Shown here piece after piece: positions 11,201 to 22,799 of a stretch of DNA of 64,000 nt. The stretch covers positions 372,001-436,000 of the forward strand of contig JAVXUO010002897.1 of the NCBI GenBank assembly GCA_033065855.1. Direction: 5' to 3'. The first letter of the stretch is position 1. Each line of letters opens with the position of its first letter. The position numbers and the translations under genes were made by a program. The notes under the pieces were generated by a model. The model was not told the DNA's origin. It saw only the letters and a program-made list of their open reading frames with translations, and made no database searches. This stretch comes from Escallonia rubra. Its lineage: Eukaryota; Streptophyta; Magnoliopsida; Escalloniales; Escalloniaceae.

Positions 11201-11864
11201 TCAATGGGTTTAGGTTTAACGTAAAAGATGATGACCGGACGAAACAAACCCAAAACAGTGGAGTCTTGGACAACAGCAACAGTTATGACGAGAATTGCAT
11301 GGACTTTTATGGAGAGCTGGATGAGATTGTTGAGCTAACATATTTGGGTTCCCAAAACCACCTGGTAATGTTCAAGTGTACATGGTTCTATGTCACATGC
11401 AGTAGAGGAATCCGTGTTAGCTCGCAAGGGATTGTAGATGCCAATGTTATAAAGTCAAGACTTGCATCAGATGAGTCGTTTGTGTTTTATAGTCAAGGTG
11501 CACAAGTCTTTTACGCGGAGGACGTCGCAAATCCCAAATCTCACTGGTATATAGTTATCAATTCCAAGAAATTGCCCGTGGCATATGACAGTAAGGTAGA
11601 CACCTTTCAACTGACCAAGAACCTATCTCAGTACCTGTTGAGATGGACAATGAGGAGGACGATCTCCCTCTTCAACCAACAGTTCATGTAGGAAAAGAAG
11701 TCATAGATGATGACGCGGAAGATGTAGAAAGTGTTGAAGATGATGAGGCTGTGTTTACTGACGAAGAGGAAGAATTATTCGATGAAGAGGACGACGAGTC
11801 CCAGGAAGAAGAGGACGACGAGTCCCAGGAAGAAGATGGCGATGATTCCCAAAATGAAGATGAT
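8276..11864 (+). pseudogene. TNP2-type CACTA transposase, multiply broken
   Basis: Family order is preserved. A transposase-associated N-terminal domain starts near 8276 (MSVDRSWMK; CPCSICDL; WHLLRYGFMGGYTRW), ended by a TAG near 8645. The TNP2 core follows at 8761-9520 (CPVFDH; NVRLGLTTDGFNPL; YSTWPVIIVPYNLP; KPYMFLSLLIPRSKS; TYDASLKHNFQMR). It ends in TGA and continues in another frame at 9530-9841. A DUF4218-like part is at 9896-10700 (MDVMHIEKNVFDNVF; PDGYASNISRC; GPMQYRWMYPFERY; RNKARVEGSIAKAYIMEE). A DUF4216-like part is at 11140-11640 (YGELDEIVELTYLG; FVFYSQGAQVFYAEDV). An acidic tail in a shifted frame ends at 11864. Introns are recognisable near 10537-10592, 10872-10940 and 11029-11110. 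At least two stops and several frame changes abolish activity. In intact elements this nuclear protein cuts the CACTA termini. Confidence 0.85.
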
Positions 11865-12033
11865 TGACTTGTACTATTGTAACATGCATTCTTTTAGTAA
11901 TCGGTTCATATAGTGCTTTTATACTCGGTTCATATATATACTCGATTCATTTATATAGTGTTGTAACAGATGTGGACTATACATTGTTTTGTATGTGTTA
12001 ATTTCTTTGAACTTGTTGTACACGAAGTTAGAC

Positions 12034-13700
12034 ATGGATAGATTGCAGGCCATAAGTGGTCGCGGGGAACGCCGAGCTGCATCAACCCCGGTGGCTCCCA
12101 CCTTGTCATTACTTGCTGATGACGAGGCACATAGTGCTCACATCTAGTAGGCGGGGGACCAGTCCTAGCCCAAGCCCCAGCTGCAGCCCTAGCCGTAGCC
12201 CCAACTACAGCCGCTGCCCCAACCCCAGCCGCTCCCCCAGTCCCAGTCCCAGCCGCTGGCCTAGCCTGGGACCGATTCCTCTCACACGTCCGCTGGTTTT
12301 CTTTCTTCTGTGGGTTCTACCTTAGGTATATTTGATAACGGCGTTTGGTCATAATGCTAGACTGGTATTTAAATTATATTTGATCTGTATTAATGTTGGT
12401 ATTTTACAGGATCTTGACGAGGCAGTGGACCGACACATGGGATGCACATCGACCCCCAGTGTAAACAAAGAGTTACTCTCACCCAGGAAGGCCAGTAAGT
12501 AAAATAATTACATAATTCAGTACGATATTTATTAATGTACATTTATTTAATGCAATTGATGGTTGTTTCTTTATCAGGATCCTGGAGACTGGGGGAAGAC
12601 GAAGATCAGTGTCATTGTGAAGGGCCGATTGTTTGAGCCACGGCTATACTAGAAGGACCGGGATGCCGCGACGAGGGAGTCCTTATGGGAAGAGTGGCTG
12701 GTATGCTTTTTAGCCGTTTATGTCAGTCATTATTTGTTTAAGTATAACATAATTTTGTCATTATTTGTTTAAGTATAACATAATTTTGTCATTATTTGTT
12801 TAAGTATAACATAATCGTGTTGATTGTGAAATTGGATTCTTTGTAGGAGGGGCGAGTTTGAGTCACCTGAGCAGCAGGCGTTGGGGCGACATACTTTTTT
12901 TGCCTACATCGGCAAAAATTACCGGCGATGGCTACATGACGCACGGGAGCAGGCGAGGAAGATGACACCCGATGGTGCCTTGATGGAGGAGTGGAAGAAA
13001 TTTCCCCTTCATTGTATATATCCATATATATGGGGAGAGATGGTTGATAAGTGGAGGATTGATATGTCCTAGGAGGCCAAAAGCAAGAGTGGGAAGGAAA
13101 ACAGACAGGATGAAGATCCCACGCACACGGAGGGGTCGGTGGCTTACAACCTTCTCCGACACAAGAATGCGATTAAGCACTCGAACCTGGCGGCGGATGA
13201 GGTCTGTGCTCTGACGTACACTCAGACGCACAAGAAGAGGAAGGATGAGGATGATCAACACCAGGCGAGGGAATTTGTTTTAGATATTTCCCGGCAGATC
13301 GATGTAAGTTACAAATTAATTTGTTTAGTTTGTTAAATTTTTGCATTTGTATTCGATGTTTGTTGCCTTTATATTTTGAATCTCAAATTATTGTTTTGCA
13401 AGTCTCGTACGAACAGATCAGGGGGTCTGGGCAGCAGTCTAGACAACCATCAGCGTTCACGAGTACATGCACGAGTAGTGAGGGATTGAAGCAATGGCTA
13501 GATACACCGGGGGTCGTTAATAGGCCGAAAGGCCATGTACACGGGCTCCCCGGTATGACTGCACATGTCTTGATAGGAGTGTCCCCACCCCCACTGCCCC
13601 TCTAAAAACGCAGACACCGACCATGGGGTGACCGCCGTTACAAGAGGATGAGATCTGTCGCATTGCTACGGAAGTGTATAAGATGATCGCGACGAATAAT
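12034..13700 (+). pseudogene. CACTA ORF1 (Ptta/En/Spm-type accessory transposase), degraded
   Basis: A plausible start at 12034 reads MDRLQAISGRGERRAAS, followed by a Pro/Gln-rich segment (12150-12270) peppered with TAG codons where CAG is expected. The next exon (about 12560-12702) reads ISVIVKGRLFEPRLY, a TAG at 12650-12652, then KDRDAATRESLWEEWL. The main exon (12846-13303) carries SPEQQALGRHTFFAYIGKNY, EEWKKFPLHCIY, a TAG near 13070, AKSKSGKENRQDEDPTHTEG and VCALTYTQTHKKRK, and ends at a GTAAGT donor. The last exons include SSEGLKQWLDTPG and DEICRIATEVYKMIATNNQ. The product is the DNA-binding partner of TNP2 in En/Spm-like elements. R and O retain parts of the same gene. The many C-to-T type stops suggest decay by methyl-cytosine deamination. 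Confidence 0.7.
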
Positions 13701-13767
13701 CAGGTACAACCAATGTGCATTGAGAAATATTTGCTGGATTCGTTCTTTATACATGTGTGTTGGCCTT

Positions 13768-13813
13768 TTAGGGTTAAATAATTGCTGATGGATCAGCAAT
13801 TATTTAACCCTAA
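13768..13813. other. Perfect 46-bp palindrome downstream of ORF1 in E1
   Basis: The arms are 22 bp each with a 2-nt centre (GG at 13790-13791), beginning TTAGGGTTAAATAATTGC. It could form a strong hairpin just after the ORF1 coding remnant. A decayed version sits at the same place in O (about 24363-24408). A role in 3' end formation or element control is only inferred. Confidence 0.75.
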
Positions 13814-14066
13814 TGTGCATTGAGAAATATTTACTGGATTGAGAATTATTGTTGAGAAATTGTAATTACAGGTTTGGGTATTAAAAAATAAAAATAAATT
13901 ATTTTTAAAATTAGTTTGACTTTTAGCGAGGATCAGCAATTATTTAACGCTGATGTGCATTGAGAAATATTTGCTGGATTGAGAATGATTATTGAGAATT
14001 TGTAATTACAGGTTTGGGTATTAAAAAAATTAAAAAATATATTTTTAAAATTAGTTTGACTTTTAG
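13791..14066 (+). repeat. Tandem duplication of a ~140-bp unit in E1
   Basis: The unit beginning GGATCAGCAATTATTTAA and ending near GACTTTTAGC is present twice in a row with about 10% divergence. Element O carries a single copy (24385-24515), so the duplication arose in the E1 lineage. Confidence 0.75.
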
Positions 14067-14079
14067 CTACGGATTGTTT

Positions 14080-14497
14080 TCTCTGGCTAAAAAGTTCCAC
14101 TTGAATAAATGATTTTTAGCGACGGAAGTTCTGTCGCTAAAGTTTTAAGCAACAGACTTTTATCGACTGATTTTTCGATCGCTAAAAGCCATCATTTTTT
14201 AATATTTTTTAGCGATGGATTAAATATATGTCGTTAAAACTTTTAACGACAAATTGTTCCGTCGCTAAATATTTTACGTAATAAATTATTTTTGAAAAAA
14301 GAAAATAAATTAAAATAGGGAAAAAATAATTAGCGATGGAATATCCGTCGCTAATTGTATTTGCACGTCCGTCATTCAAGGTCGACTTAAGGCGACGGAT
14401 TTGAAAATTCCGTCGCAAAACTTTTAGCAGCTAGGTTGTAGGCAAGGGACTTTTAGTGACGGGCTGTCCGTCGCTAAAAGTCTTTTTTCTTGTAGTG
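14080..14497. repeat. CACTA subterminal repeat array, right end of E1
   Basis: Repeated TTTAGCGACGGA-type motifs in both orientations reach the terminus at 14497; many also occur at 24520-24935 in O. Confidence 0.8.
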
Positions 14498-14840
14498 TAT
14501 AATTAACCATAATTAAACCTAGTTAACTCCGATCAACCCTAATTAACCCCAATTAACCATAATTAATCCCGATTCACCCTAATTAAACCTAATTAACTAT
14601 TATTAAACTTAATTAACACTGATTCACCCTAATTAAACCTAATTAACCCTGATTAACCCTGGTTAATCCTAATTAACCCCAATCAACCCTAATTAACCCT
14701 AACCCCAGTTAATCCCAATTAATCCGAATTAACCTTGATCAAACCTGATCAACCCTAACTAAACCCTAATTAAGTCCTAATATATATTCCTAATTAACCC
14801 TAATTATCCTAAATACAATATAACCCTAACTATATACTTA
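14498..14840. repeat. CCTAATTAA-type array, block 3 (element O, right of E1)
   Basis: This continues block 1 across the E1 insertion and has the same degenerate CCCTAATTAA units. Confidence 0.8.
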
Positions 14841-14884
14841 AACCCTGGACTCAATCACAGGTGAGACAGTATCAACTCCGTGAA

Positions 14885-15010
14885 CACTACAAGAAAATAG
14901 GTTTTTAGTGACAGAATTTGGCTCCAGTCACAGAAATTCCGTCACCCAAAAAGCCAATGTGAAGCTGTAAAATTTAACTTGGATTTAGCGACAAAAATAT
15001 CCCTAGCTAG
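14885..15010. repeat. CACTA subterminal repeats, left end of E2
   Basis: A short array of TTTAGTGACGG-like motifs after the terminal repeat. A GC-rich leader follows (15110-15350) with an open frame starting MICHCTAALSP, which is not recognisable as a known protein. Confidence 0.6.
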
Positions 15011-15368
15011 AAGTTTTAGCGGCGCATTTTTTAGTCAAATTTCCCAATTGTGTTTTCTTATGAGTTTTCAGATATAATAATAAACACATAACCCTAATCT
15101 AATAATCCCCTTTTCTGTCGTCCTTTCTCATGATCTGTCACTGTACCGCCGCCCTATCCCCCTACATCCAACAGTCTCTCTCTCGATCTCTCACCGCCGA
15201 CCCCCTCCCCTCGGCATCCAACTACCCTCTACGCTCAACGTCGCCTCCACCTTGGTTCATGAAGCTCGCAGTTGGCAGCTTGTTGGTAGAGCAATCTATT
15301 CAAATTGACTGTGATCCTTCCTCTCCCATGGTTAAGAACCCTTGCTACTAGGTATTTTTGGTTGCAAA

Positions 15369-18300
15369 TGTAATATCCCGAACTTCGGGAGCCGATTAAA
15401 TAGCCATTGGAGCTCCGAAAAATAGACGGGCGTTAAATTTGAGTAATTATTGGATATTAGTAAAGTGTTGAAGCTTAAAAGAATTTTGGGGCAAAAATGT
15501 AATTTTTGAAATTTTGGGGGTATTTTCGTAATTTTGGAAAACTTTGGGGGCATTTGTGTAATTTTATAAAAATAATTTAGAAACCATGTTTTAAAATTTT
15601 GACACCTCCTCCTTGGTTAATGACTAAGCTAGGAAAAATAAATAAATAAATAATCTAATAAGAAATGGAAAGGGAATTCGAGTGAAGAAGGAAAAGCAAA
15701 AAGAAAAAGAGAAGGAGTAGAAACAGAGTAAGAGAAAGAAGGAAACAGAGGGAAAACATGGATTTTGGGCAGGAAAGAAGAAGGAAAGAGGAAAGAAAGA
15801 GAAATAAGAAGATCAACAAAAAAAAACGGTAATCCGCTTCTCTCCCTTATAATTCTAGGGCTTAATTGCTTAGTTTTATTGTGTGTTCATAGGGTGTGTT
15901 AACCGTGATTAGCGTGAGTGAGGTGGGTTTGTGGACAGCTATGTTAAGCTGTTCGAACATGGGGGGAAGGCAGGGGAAGAAGCAAGGGAAGCCGCAGCAT
16001 AACTGCTTCTGTATGGTGAACAGAGGTGTGTTATGGTGACTGTGAATGAACCGTGCGCGTTGGGTGTGTGAAAGCAGGTGTGAAGAACACACAGTGTGTG
16101 TTTCAGTGAGTGTTGTGTGTTTCTTTGTGTGTGTCGTGTGTGAGGGCGCCATGGATGAGTGGTTTTGTGAGTATTTTGGTGGAACCTTATATATTAAGCT
16201 TGCGTATGGGAGGAATTGGGGGGTTTTCAGTGTGTTGGAAGGTGTATGAGTGTGTTTCAGTGTGTGCCGTGAGGGTGCGTGAGTGTGTGTAAATGTCTCG
16301 GGTGTGTGAAATTATGGGTATTGAGTGTATATAGGTGTATTAGTGTGTGTAGATAGGTGTAAATACACTCATGTAGGTGTTTTTGGGGTATTTGGAAGAA
16401 TGGCCGTGTATGAAAATGGAGTATGCAGGTGTGTGTGCCTCGGCTGAAGGAAGAAGAAAGTGTGTGTGGAAAAGGTGCACTAGTGTGTGCCTTTGATTTG
16501 AACAGTACTTGTAATGGTCGCTAAAGATAGGATTATTTTAGGCAGTTTCTTTATGAATTTTTATAAATGATTCAAGCCATAATTTTTACGGAAACTGTAA
16601 CCCCCAATATTTTTACGAGAACTACGCTCTGGAAGTTTTTCGGAAATTTTTGGTATCCGTGAAGGGCGCTAAATTGGGGTATCGATTAAAGACAATTATC
16701 GAATTATTTAGCATAGCAAACCAAACATTTTTAATCTGAAAATTTTATTTAAACCTTATTCTACTGATATGTTTCATATTCTAAAATTTCAGGCCATTCT
16801 AAGGCCGATAGGTATTTTACGCAAAACTGGCCTTTTAGCGCTCGATCCGGACACCGGTTCGGGATTTTTGGGCGAAAATTCTTTAAAATACTTTTTAGGC
16901 CAGAAATGATATCAGCATGCTTGAAATAACATTTTAAGATGTTTTTGGGATTTTTCCGGTGTAGGAAACCCCCAGGGGCATTTTGGTAATTTGCCACCTC
17001 GAAGGGGTATTTTGGTAATTTGACCTAAGAAAGGGATTTTTGCGTAGATTGACATAAAATAAGGTTATTTGGATGATTCTACTTAGGGGAATGCCGTTTG
17101 GGCAATTTAAGAGTACGATGGGTGTTTTTGGTAATTTTACACCCTAGGGGCGTTTTAGTAATTTTACATACCCAGTGAGGGAGGTTTATTTTGGGAGTTG
17201 TGTGAGTCTGTATTAATTTTATAATATCGCAGTGTAGGCTGTATTCTGATGATTCGATAATTCTATTTAGGTTAAAGCTAAAGACTTTTCGGTTAGGATA
17301 AGCTAGCTGCGGATGCAGGTAAGGGATTCTATCTAAACCCTGGGTGAGGAATTTTGTCCGAACCCTTATTCGATTACTCGTACTCGTAAGTACTCCTTTG
17401 ATATACTTATGACAAATGTTGAATTCTGAATTATGTATTGATGTCACCATGTTATTGCCCAGAAACCCCAATATTGAACCTCAATCGTTTGTTTGGAAAT
17501 CTTGTGATGCTCACCTGTTATTGCGTGCTGAGCAAACTTAATAATTGTTTGTATCCGTTCTTCTGAACTGTTGTGCTTGAATTCGATAACCGTTTGTAAT
17601 CGTTCTGGCTGTTTATTTGTGATTTTCTTCTGAAATTCTGAGTGATGACTTATTTCAGTCTGTTTATTGATATTGAAATTCAGATTGATTTTGGTGATTT
17701 GAGCTTATGTAAATGCTCATTGATATTGCTGATTTTTCTGTGTTGACCTGGGAATTATGTTCTGTGGGGAGGCGTTATAAGGCTGGTCTGAACCTGCGGA
17801 ATTATGCAGGGCTAGTACCTTAGTGAGAAGGACTAGTAATTATTCTGGTACATCATGCATGTGTACATCTGTGCATTGCCTGAGTGGCATTGCTTCTGCC
17901 CAGGGTCAACGTTTCTGAATCTGTTTACATTGTATCTGATAATGTCTGTTTTGAAAATGATGTTCAAATGAAAGTCTGGATATCTGCATGAAAGGGGATT
18001 GAGTTGAAACTCTTTCCCGTACTGTGATCAAACTGTTTGTGATTATCTAAGACCTTTTTTCCCTAAGGCTTTGGAAGTTTCTGCGTTTGTTTTGAAACCT
18101 TTTGCAAAACCATCAGTTGTATTTGAAAATGACGACTTGGAAATTATCTTCTGTTGATTGTCTTGGAATCTTTGGAAAGGGTCTTTCTTTAAGTGTTTAT
18201 TTTGGTATCTAGTTCTGATTTCTTTATTGATTTTGGAAATGATTTCTGCTTGGGTTGAAATCCTTCGAGAAATCTTTGTTGTTTTTTTTGGACTGATGGC

Positions 18301-18858
18301 TTTGGAAATTATCTTCTGTTGATCCTTTTGGAAATCGTTGTGATTGATGTTGTTTAATCTGGTATCTGTTTATGATAAATTTTGATTATTTTGAAAATCA
18401 TTGAGTTCTTGACCCCGTTTGAAGTATTCCGAAAATTTCCGTCGGTTGAATTCTTTGGAATCGTTTTGTGATTCTTTGGTAGTCCTTGTACGACCTTGCT
18501 GAGCTCTCAAAAGCTCACTCTCCGTTTGACTCCCTTCTGCAGGTGATGGTCAGCTGTAGAATGCTCGGGAATGGGGTTTAGAGTCTGTGTGAGATTTCGG
18601 TGAGCCCACCACTACTGTATGGTAAGACCCCTGCGTGGGTCGGTGCTGTCACTTTGTTCTTAGGAAATTTGAATTTTGAAGAATCTAAGCTATAATAATT
18701 TAAGCTAAGCAGTTTGTGATCTAGTATTTTGAGAAATATGAGTTGATGTTGAATTAGATGATTTGGAATATATGTTAGTGACAGGTTTGATGTGATCCGG
18801 TAGGTTAACGACCCGGGAGTTTGGGGCGGCGGAGCTCCGGATTTTCGGGGATGTTACA
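15369..18858 (+). mobile_element. Solo LTR, probably Ty3/gypsy chromovirus (Tekay/Del-like)
   Basis: It begins TGTAATATCCCGAAC and ends GGGGATGTTACA, the TG...CA ends expected of an LTR. The flanks are GCAAA (15364-15368) and GCAAC (18859-18863), a 5-bp TSD with one change. At 3490 bp it fits the long LTRs of Tekay-type chromoviruses. No primer-binding site, gag or pol is attached. GTGTGT-rich and TTTTGGTAATTT-rich stretches and the CTCACTC...CTGCAGGTG region near 18510-18550 are typical of such LTRs from memory. It interrupts the E2 leader. Confidence 0.75.
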
Positions 18859-19644
18859 GCAACGGGATTTTCCATTCTTCTGGTCATGCCTTTTCCTATT
18901 TTTGCTTCATTGCATTCACCCTTTTCCTTTTTCACTTCCGACGGATCAATCGTAATTGGCAGGTAAAACGAATCTATGTCGGCATCTGTGTCTTAGATGG
19001 GGCATTTCTAAGCATAAAAATGAGCTCTTTCACTTTTAGCCCGATTGCTTGAATCTATGGACGAAACGTCGAGGGTTTGCAAAAGTTCTATTGAAAAGTA
19101 GCTGATCTCGAGGCAAAGGTCGCCAATTTTTACATGATCTCATATTTTTTATGTAAAATTTCTATCGGCAAAGTTGAATTCTTGACAGGTTGGTTTTTGA
19201 AGTACACACGATAGTTTGTTGGTAAGTTTTAAGTTTTGATTTTCAAGAATTTATGTTGGTTGAACAATCTTTTGTGAATAATTTGGGCAGAGCAATATCT
19301 TCAATTATGAAAATAACTGATATGCACTTGTGGGAAGTTGAACATCTCGGAGCATAGGCTGGTAAGTTTTACTTGATCTTATGACCTGCAACTTTTAATT
19401 ACAACAACTTGCTTTTTGGGTAGATTCAAAGTTTTGGTATCAAATAATTTGTTTTTGTTGAGTAATTGTTTTTTTACAATTGGCACTTTGGGAGCAGAGC
19501 AATCTCCTGACAAATTATTGGTTGGTTACCTTTTATTTGATCTAGTCTCTGTGTATAACTTATTTCGGCAGATTTAGATTAATCTCTTCTTCAACTAATT
19601 ATACAAAGACTCAAACTTTTGTGCATCAAACATGGTTACCGAAG

Positions 19645-20001
19645 CCTTAGTAAGATCGGATGAGACCTCCTGTTCTTGGGAGGTGTGTCAATTGTGTTGA
19701 ATTATAGTGGTTTGAATGAAGAAGATTTGCAGCTATCAAAAGTGGTGGAACTCCTCCTTGAGGAGGGACTCAATATCGTTAGCTGTCTTTCTACCAAAGT
19801 TGTTGACAATCTACTTCACACCATTTATTCTGAGGTACCCTTGGCATATGTCTTTTCCTTTAAACTTGTAGGGTTATAAATGGTCTTCTGTTGGTTTGCT
19901 ACTTATATGCCTGTGAAATAACGTTTATTTCGCGTGCGTAATTATTCTACATAGGTTTGGATCCGGCAAGTTTCAATTTAGCAGAACTACGCATAAAATG
20001 A
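19645..20001 (+). pseudogene. Captured bHLH transcription factor C-terminal fragment
   Basis: Exon A (about 19645-19834) reads LVRSDETSCSW, shifts frame by one near 19675, then reads GGVSIVLNYSG, LSKVVELLLEEGLNIVS and STKVVDNLLHTIYSE, and stops at a GT donor (19835). After an intron ending TACATAG, exon B (19955-20001) reads LDPASFNLAELRIK and stops with TGA. From memory this is the ACT-like C-terminal region of the bHLH36/118/125/126-like group, where EEGL.VVSC.STKVN.RLLHTI is characteristic. The basic helix-loop-helix itself is not found. The frame change makes it non-functional, but the splice junctions look conserved, so it was copied from genomic DNA. Confidence 0.6.
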
Positions 20002-20935
20002 ACAATATTATGATCGGTCCTTGTGTTAATTATGTGGGTAGTATGAAGGTTGATCCAAAACCGGTATGCATTTAATTAGGTTTCTTGAATTAATGTATCT
20101 AGACAACACTGCAATATATTATCTGTTTTCTTGGAATGTTGTCTCCATAGATCGGATTTAGGTTGATGTTTCTTTTGGGTAAAAGGGCCTTTTATTATTA
20201 GATAAGCATATACAACATTTACACATGGTTATCCCCATCGGTTCACTAACTCAAGCAAAGATAAGAAACAAAGAAAAGTAATGCAGAATAGAGTGATCAA
20301 GATTCTAAGTAGTACACAGCTCCTTGTTGACAGTGTTAGCTTTCAGCCTTTTCCCCAGCTAAACACTTGGTACTTTACCTACTTCTCTATCCGAAACAAC
20401 ATATGTTGTATTTCTAGGTGTTTATGATTGAAGATCATCTTTCTCCTAAGTCACTGCCACAACCAATCTACTAAGTCTTATTCTGAAGCTTTTGCCTCTG
20501 AATTCATGTATTGCAAAGGTAATGAAAGAAGAACAGTTATCAAAATTAGTCCTTATATTGAGCTTAGTCAAGACTATCGTATGTCATTTATGATATGGAC
20601 TTTTAACAATTGTCAGCTAATTTATCTTTTATGTAATTGTGCAGCCATCCAGAAATATCAGGGATGATGATGTCAATGATGGTGTCAATGCAACGAGGAG
20701 TATGAGTATGACCTTGATGAGGACGAAAATTGAGTCACCAACTAATTCTCTCTCTTTGATATTTTCAAACGTCAACTTGCTTTCATGTTCAATGATGGTC
20801 GTCATGTCTATGATAGTTTAGGGATTGTGTTTGACTTGGCATTTAACGTGTAAATGGATTTGTGGAGCTTGATATGTTAATGAATTTTTTGGAGCTTGAT
20901 ATGTTGATGGGTTTGTTATACATATTGTTAGCCCT

Positions 20936-22274
20936 ATGGTTGGATAACCTAGCCTTACATCTTGTTTTGATGATAATTACACATTGATTATGTTCTAATG
21001 TGTGCTTTGAATGTATTCTTAGTACGTATATGCATGCACACTCATGAAGACACATTTGAGAAGTTGGATTAAATCCAAAGAAGCTTAAAGCCATAGTGGA
21101 CATGCTATTGAAGCTCTATCAAGTCCAATGTCAAAGAGCAACAAATAATGCATAGGTTAAGTTACTATTAATTATGATTGATCTTTACTATAATGTAACT
21201 AGTATTGGTTTGATTCTTGGATTGATGACTATGACCTAAAAATGACCTTAGGACACCTTGTGCATTGCATGCGAGTTCATAACCTTTCACACAAGTGTGT
21301 TTCTTAAAAATGAGTAAACTTTGGAGCTCACTCAGATTTTCTCAAAAATGGTTTTGGAGCTAAACTTTTCATATTTTGATAAACAACTTCATTAGCTTTT
21401 CAATGCAAAAAATGGCACCTCAATCCGATTTTTCTAGAGAAAGTTATGCCCAAAATAAAAAAGGGGTTTCGCGAGACAGTCGAGAAATGGCAGTGAGGGA
21501 ATACAGTCGATTCTATTGACCGTTGGGTGAGAAATAACGGCTATTTTTTACCCAAAATCATGCCAAATCTTCTCATAATGGCTATATTTAATATTCACCC
21601 TATAAAAATGATTTGGGGCTTCATCATACACCATGGAAACCACATTCTAAGCCTTCATTCATTAGAGAAACATCAAGGCTTGTAGATTAAACTTTTCTCT
21701 CTTCATTTTCATGATTTTACATCATTAAAGAGAGAACCTTTGTGAGAAATTCTTTGATTGAGAGTAAGCATACTTTAAGTCATCAATTCTCTCATCTCTC
21801 TATTGTACTAGAGCTTCATTTGTACTCATTTCCTTTCAAGAGGATTTCTTTGTACACAATTGATATTTGTAAAATGATTGTGATCAAGGCTTGGGTTTGT
21901 CAAGTCTTGGGTGAGCTTTATGGATTCAAGGCTTGTGCTTGGTGTGAGGATATTACCAAGTGTTGTAAGGGTTTTGATCTTGACCTGGAAGAAGGTTGTT
22001 GCTAGTGGATTCTAGTACTCTTGCAAGGGACTTCCTTGAAGAAGTGGATGTAGGCTTGAGGGTAGTTCAAGCTGAACCATTTAAATCTATTTGTCAAGTA
22101 TCTCTAACTCAATCTCTTTACTTATTGCTCTTTAATTGTTTGAGATTGTTTAGTTAGCATCTTTATTGAAGTATTACTTGGTTTGATTGAGATTTATGAT
22201 TGTGCTTAGTTAAATTCTCCATTATTTTTTCAAAAACCCTATTCACCTCCTCTAGGGTTATTTTATTGGTTTCA
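20936..22274 (+). mobile_element. Solo LTR, Ty1/copia SIRE/Maximus-like
   Basis: It starts TGTTAGCCCTATGG and ends TTGGTTTCA. The flanks are CATAT (20931-20935) and CATAG (22275-22279), a 5-bp TSD with one change. The start, the TTTTGATGATAATTACAC phrase just inside it, and CCCTATTCACCTCCTCTAGG near the 3' end are typical of SIRE-type LTRs from memory. Length 1339 bp. No internal region is present. The frame at 21742-22005 is a chance ORF within the LTR. Confidence 0.7.
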
Positions 22275-22339
22275 CATAGGTTTAAGAAAGACTGCGATTT
22301 GAAAAGAAAATGCAAATTATTTTTGTTTTAATTTTTTTT

Positions 22340-22789
22340 CTAATTTTAGCGACGATTAAGATTTGTCATTATAGGCATAAATCCTTGAGAAGATTTGCAA
22401 ACCAATAGTGGCTGCAAAATCCCGTTGCAAAAAGTAATTAATGACGGGATATTTACCTTTTATGTGACGGAAATATCCGTCACCAATTATTTTATACAAA
22501 AATTAAAAAAAATTAAATTATGTTTTATAAATATAAAATACCTTTAGTGACGGAATTTTTCATCACTAAAGGTCTCCATTCCGTCGGCGGTTGCGTGACA
22601 GAATTACTAAATTCCGTCACTAACTTTTTAATGACGAGACTTTACGCTACGGAAACGTGCGGCGGAGTTTTCCATCACTAAAACTTTTTGTGACGGAAAT
22701 TTCACTCTTAGTGACGGAAATTTCCGTCACTAAAAACCTATTTTCTTGTGGTGAAATTTCCGTCACTAAAAACCTATTTTCTTGTGGTG
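22340..22789. repeat. CACTA subterminal repeats and duplicated terminus, right end of E2
   Basis: Many GTGACGGAA/TTCCGTCAC motifs. The last 36 bp, including the inverted terminal repeat, are present twice (22718-22753 and 22754-22789) without a difference. The outer copy is the one that abuts the GAA TSD. Confidence 0.85.
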
Positions 22790-22799
22790 GAATGAACTC

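Larger units (their letters stand above)
6125..14497 (+). mobile_element. CACTA element E1, full length, TSD TAT
   Basis: The left terminus CACTACAAGAAAGAGG (6125) and right terminus CTTTTTTCTTGTAGTG (ends 14497) are inverted copies, flanked by TAT at 6122-6124 and 14498-14500. A 3-bp TSD is diagnostic for CACTA elements. Content in order: subterminal repeats, pyrimidine-rich leader with a 15-C run, CCTAATTAA array, hairpin, TNP2 pseudogene, ORF1 pseudogene, 46-bp palindrome, tandem duplication, subterminal repeats. At 8373 bp it has the size of an autonomous element, but both genes are broken. The flanks rejoin cleanly as one CCTAATTAA array. Confidence 0.92.
14885..22789 (+). mobile_element. 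CACTA element E2, non-autonomous, TSD GAA
   Basis: The left terminus CACTACAAGAAAATAGG (14885) and right terminus CCTATTTTCTTGTGGTG (ends 22789) are inverted repeats, flanked by GAA at 14882-14884 and 22790-22792. The joined flanks (TATCAACTCCGTGAA, then TGAACTCAACG) match E1's internal sequence at about 7552-7580, giving an empty-site check. Without its two solo LTRs the element is about 3.07 kb. It has no TNP2 or ORF1 but carries a bHLH-like fragment. Its subterminal motif is the GTGACGG variant of the family repeat. Confidence 0.9.

Noticed and set aside
15862-16292. His/Thr-rich minus-strand and Val/Cys-rich plus-strand frames
   Set aside because: They come from a GTGTGT-rich stretch of the long solo LTR.
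21742-22005. 87-codon frame inside the SIRE-like LTR
   Set aside because: It lies within an LTR with clear TG...CA ends and TSD, and resembles no protein.
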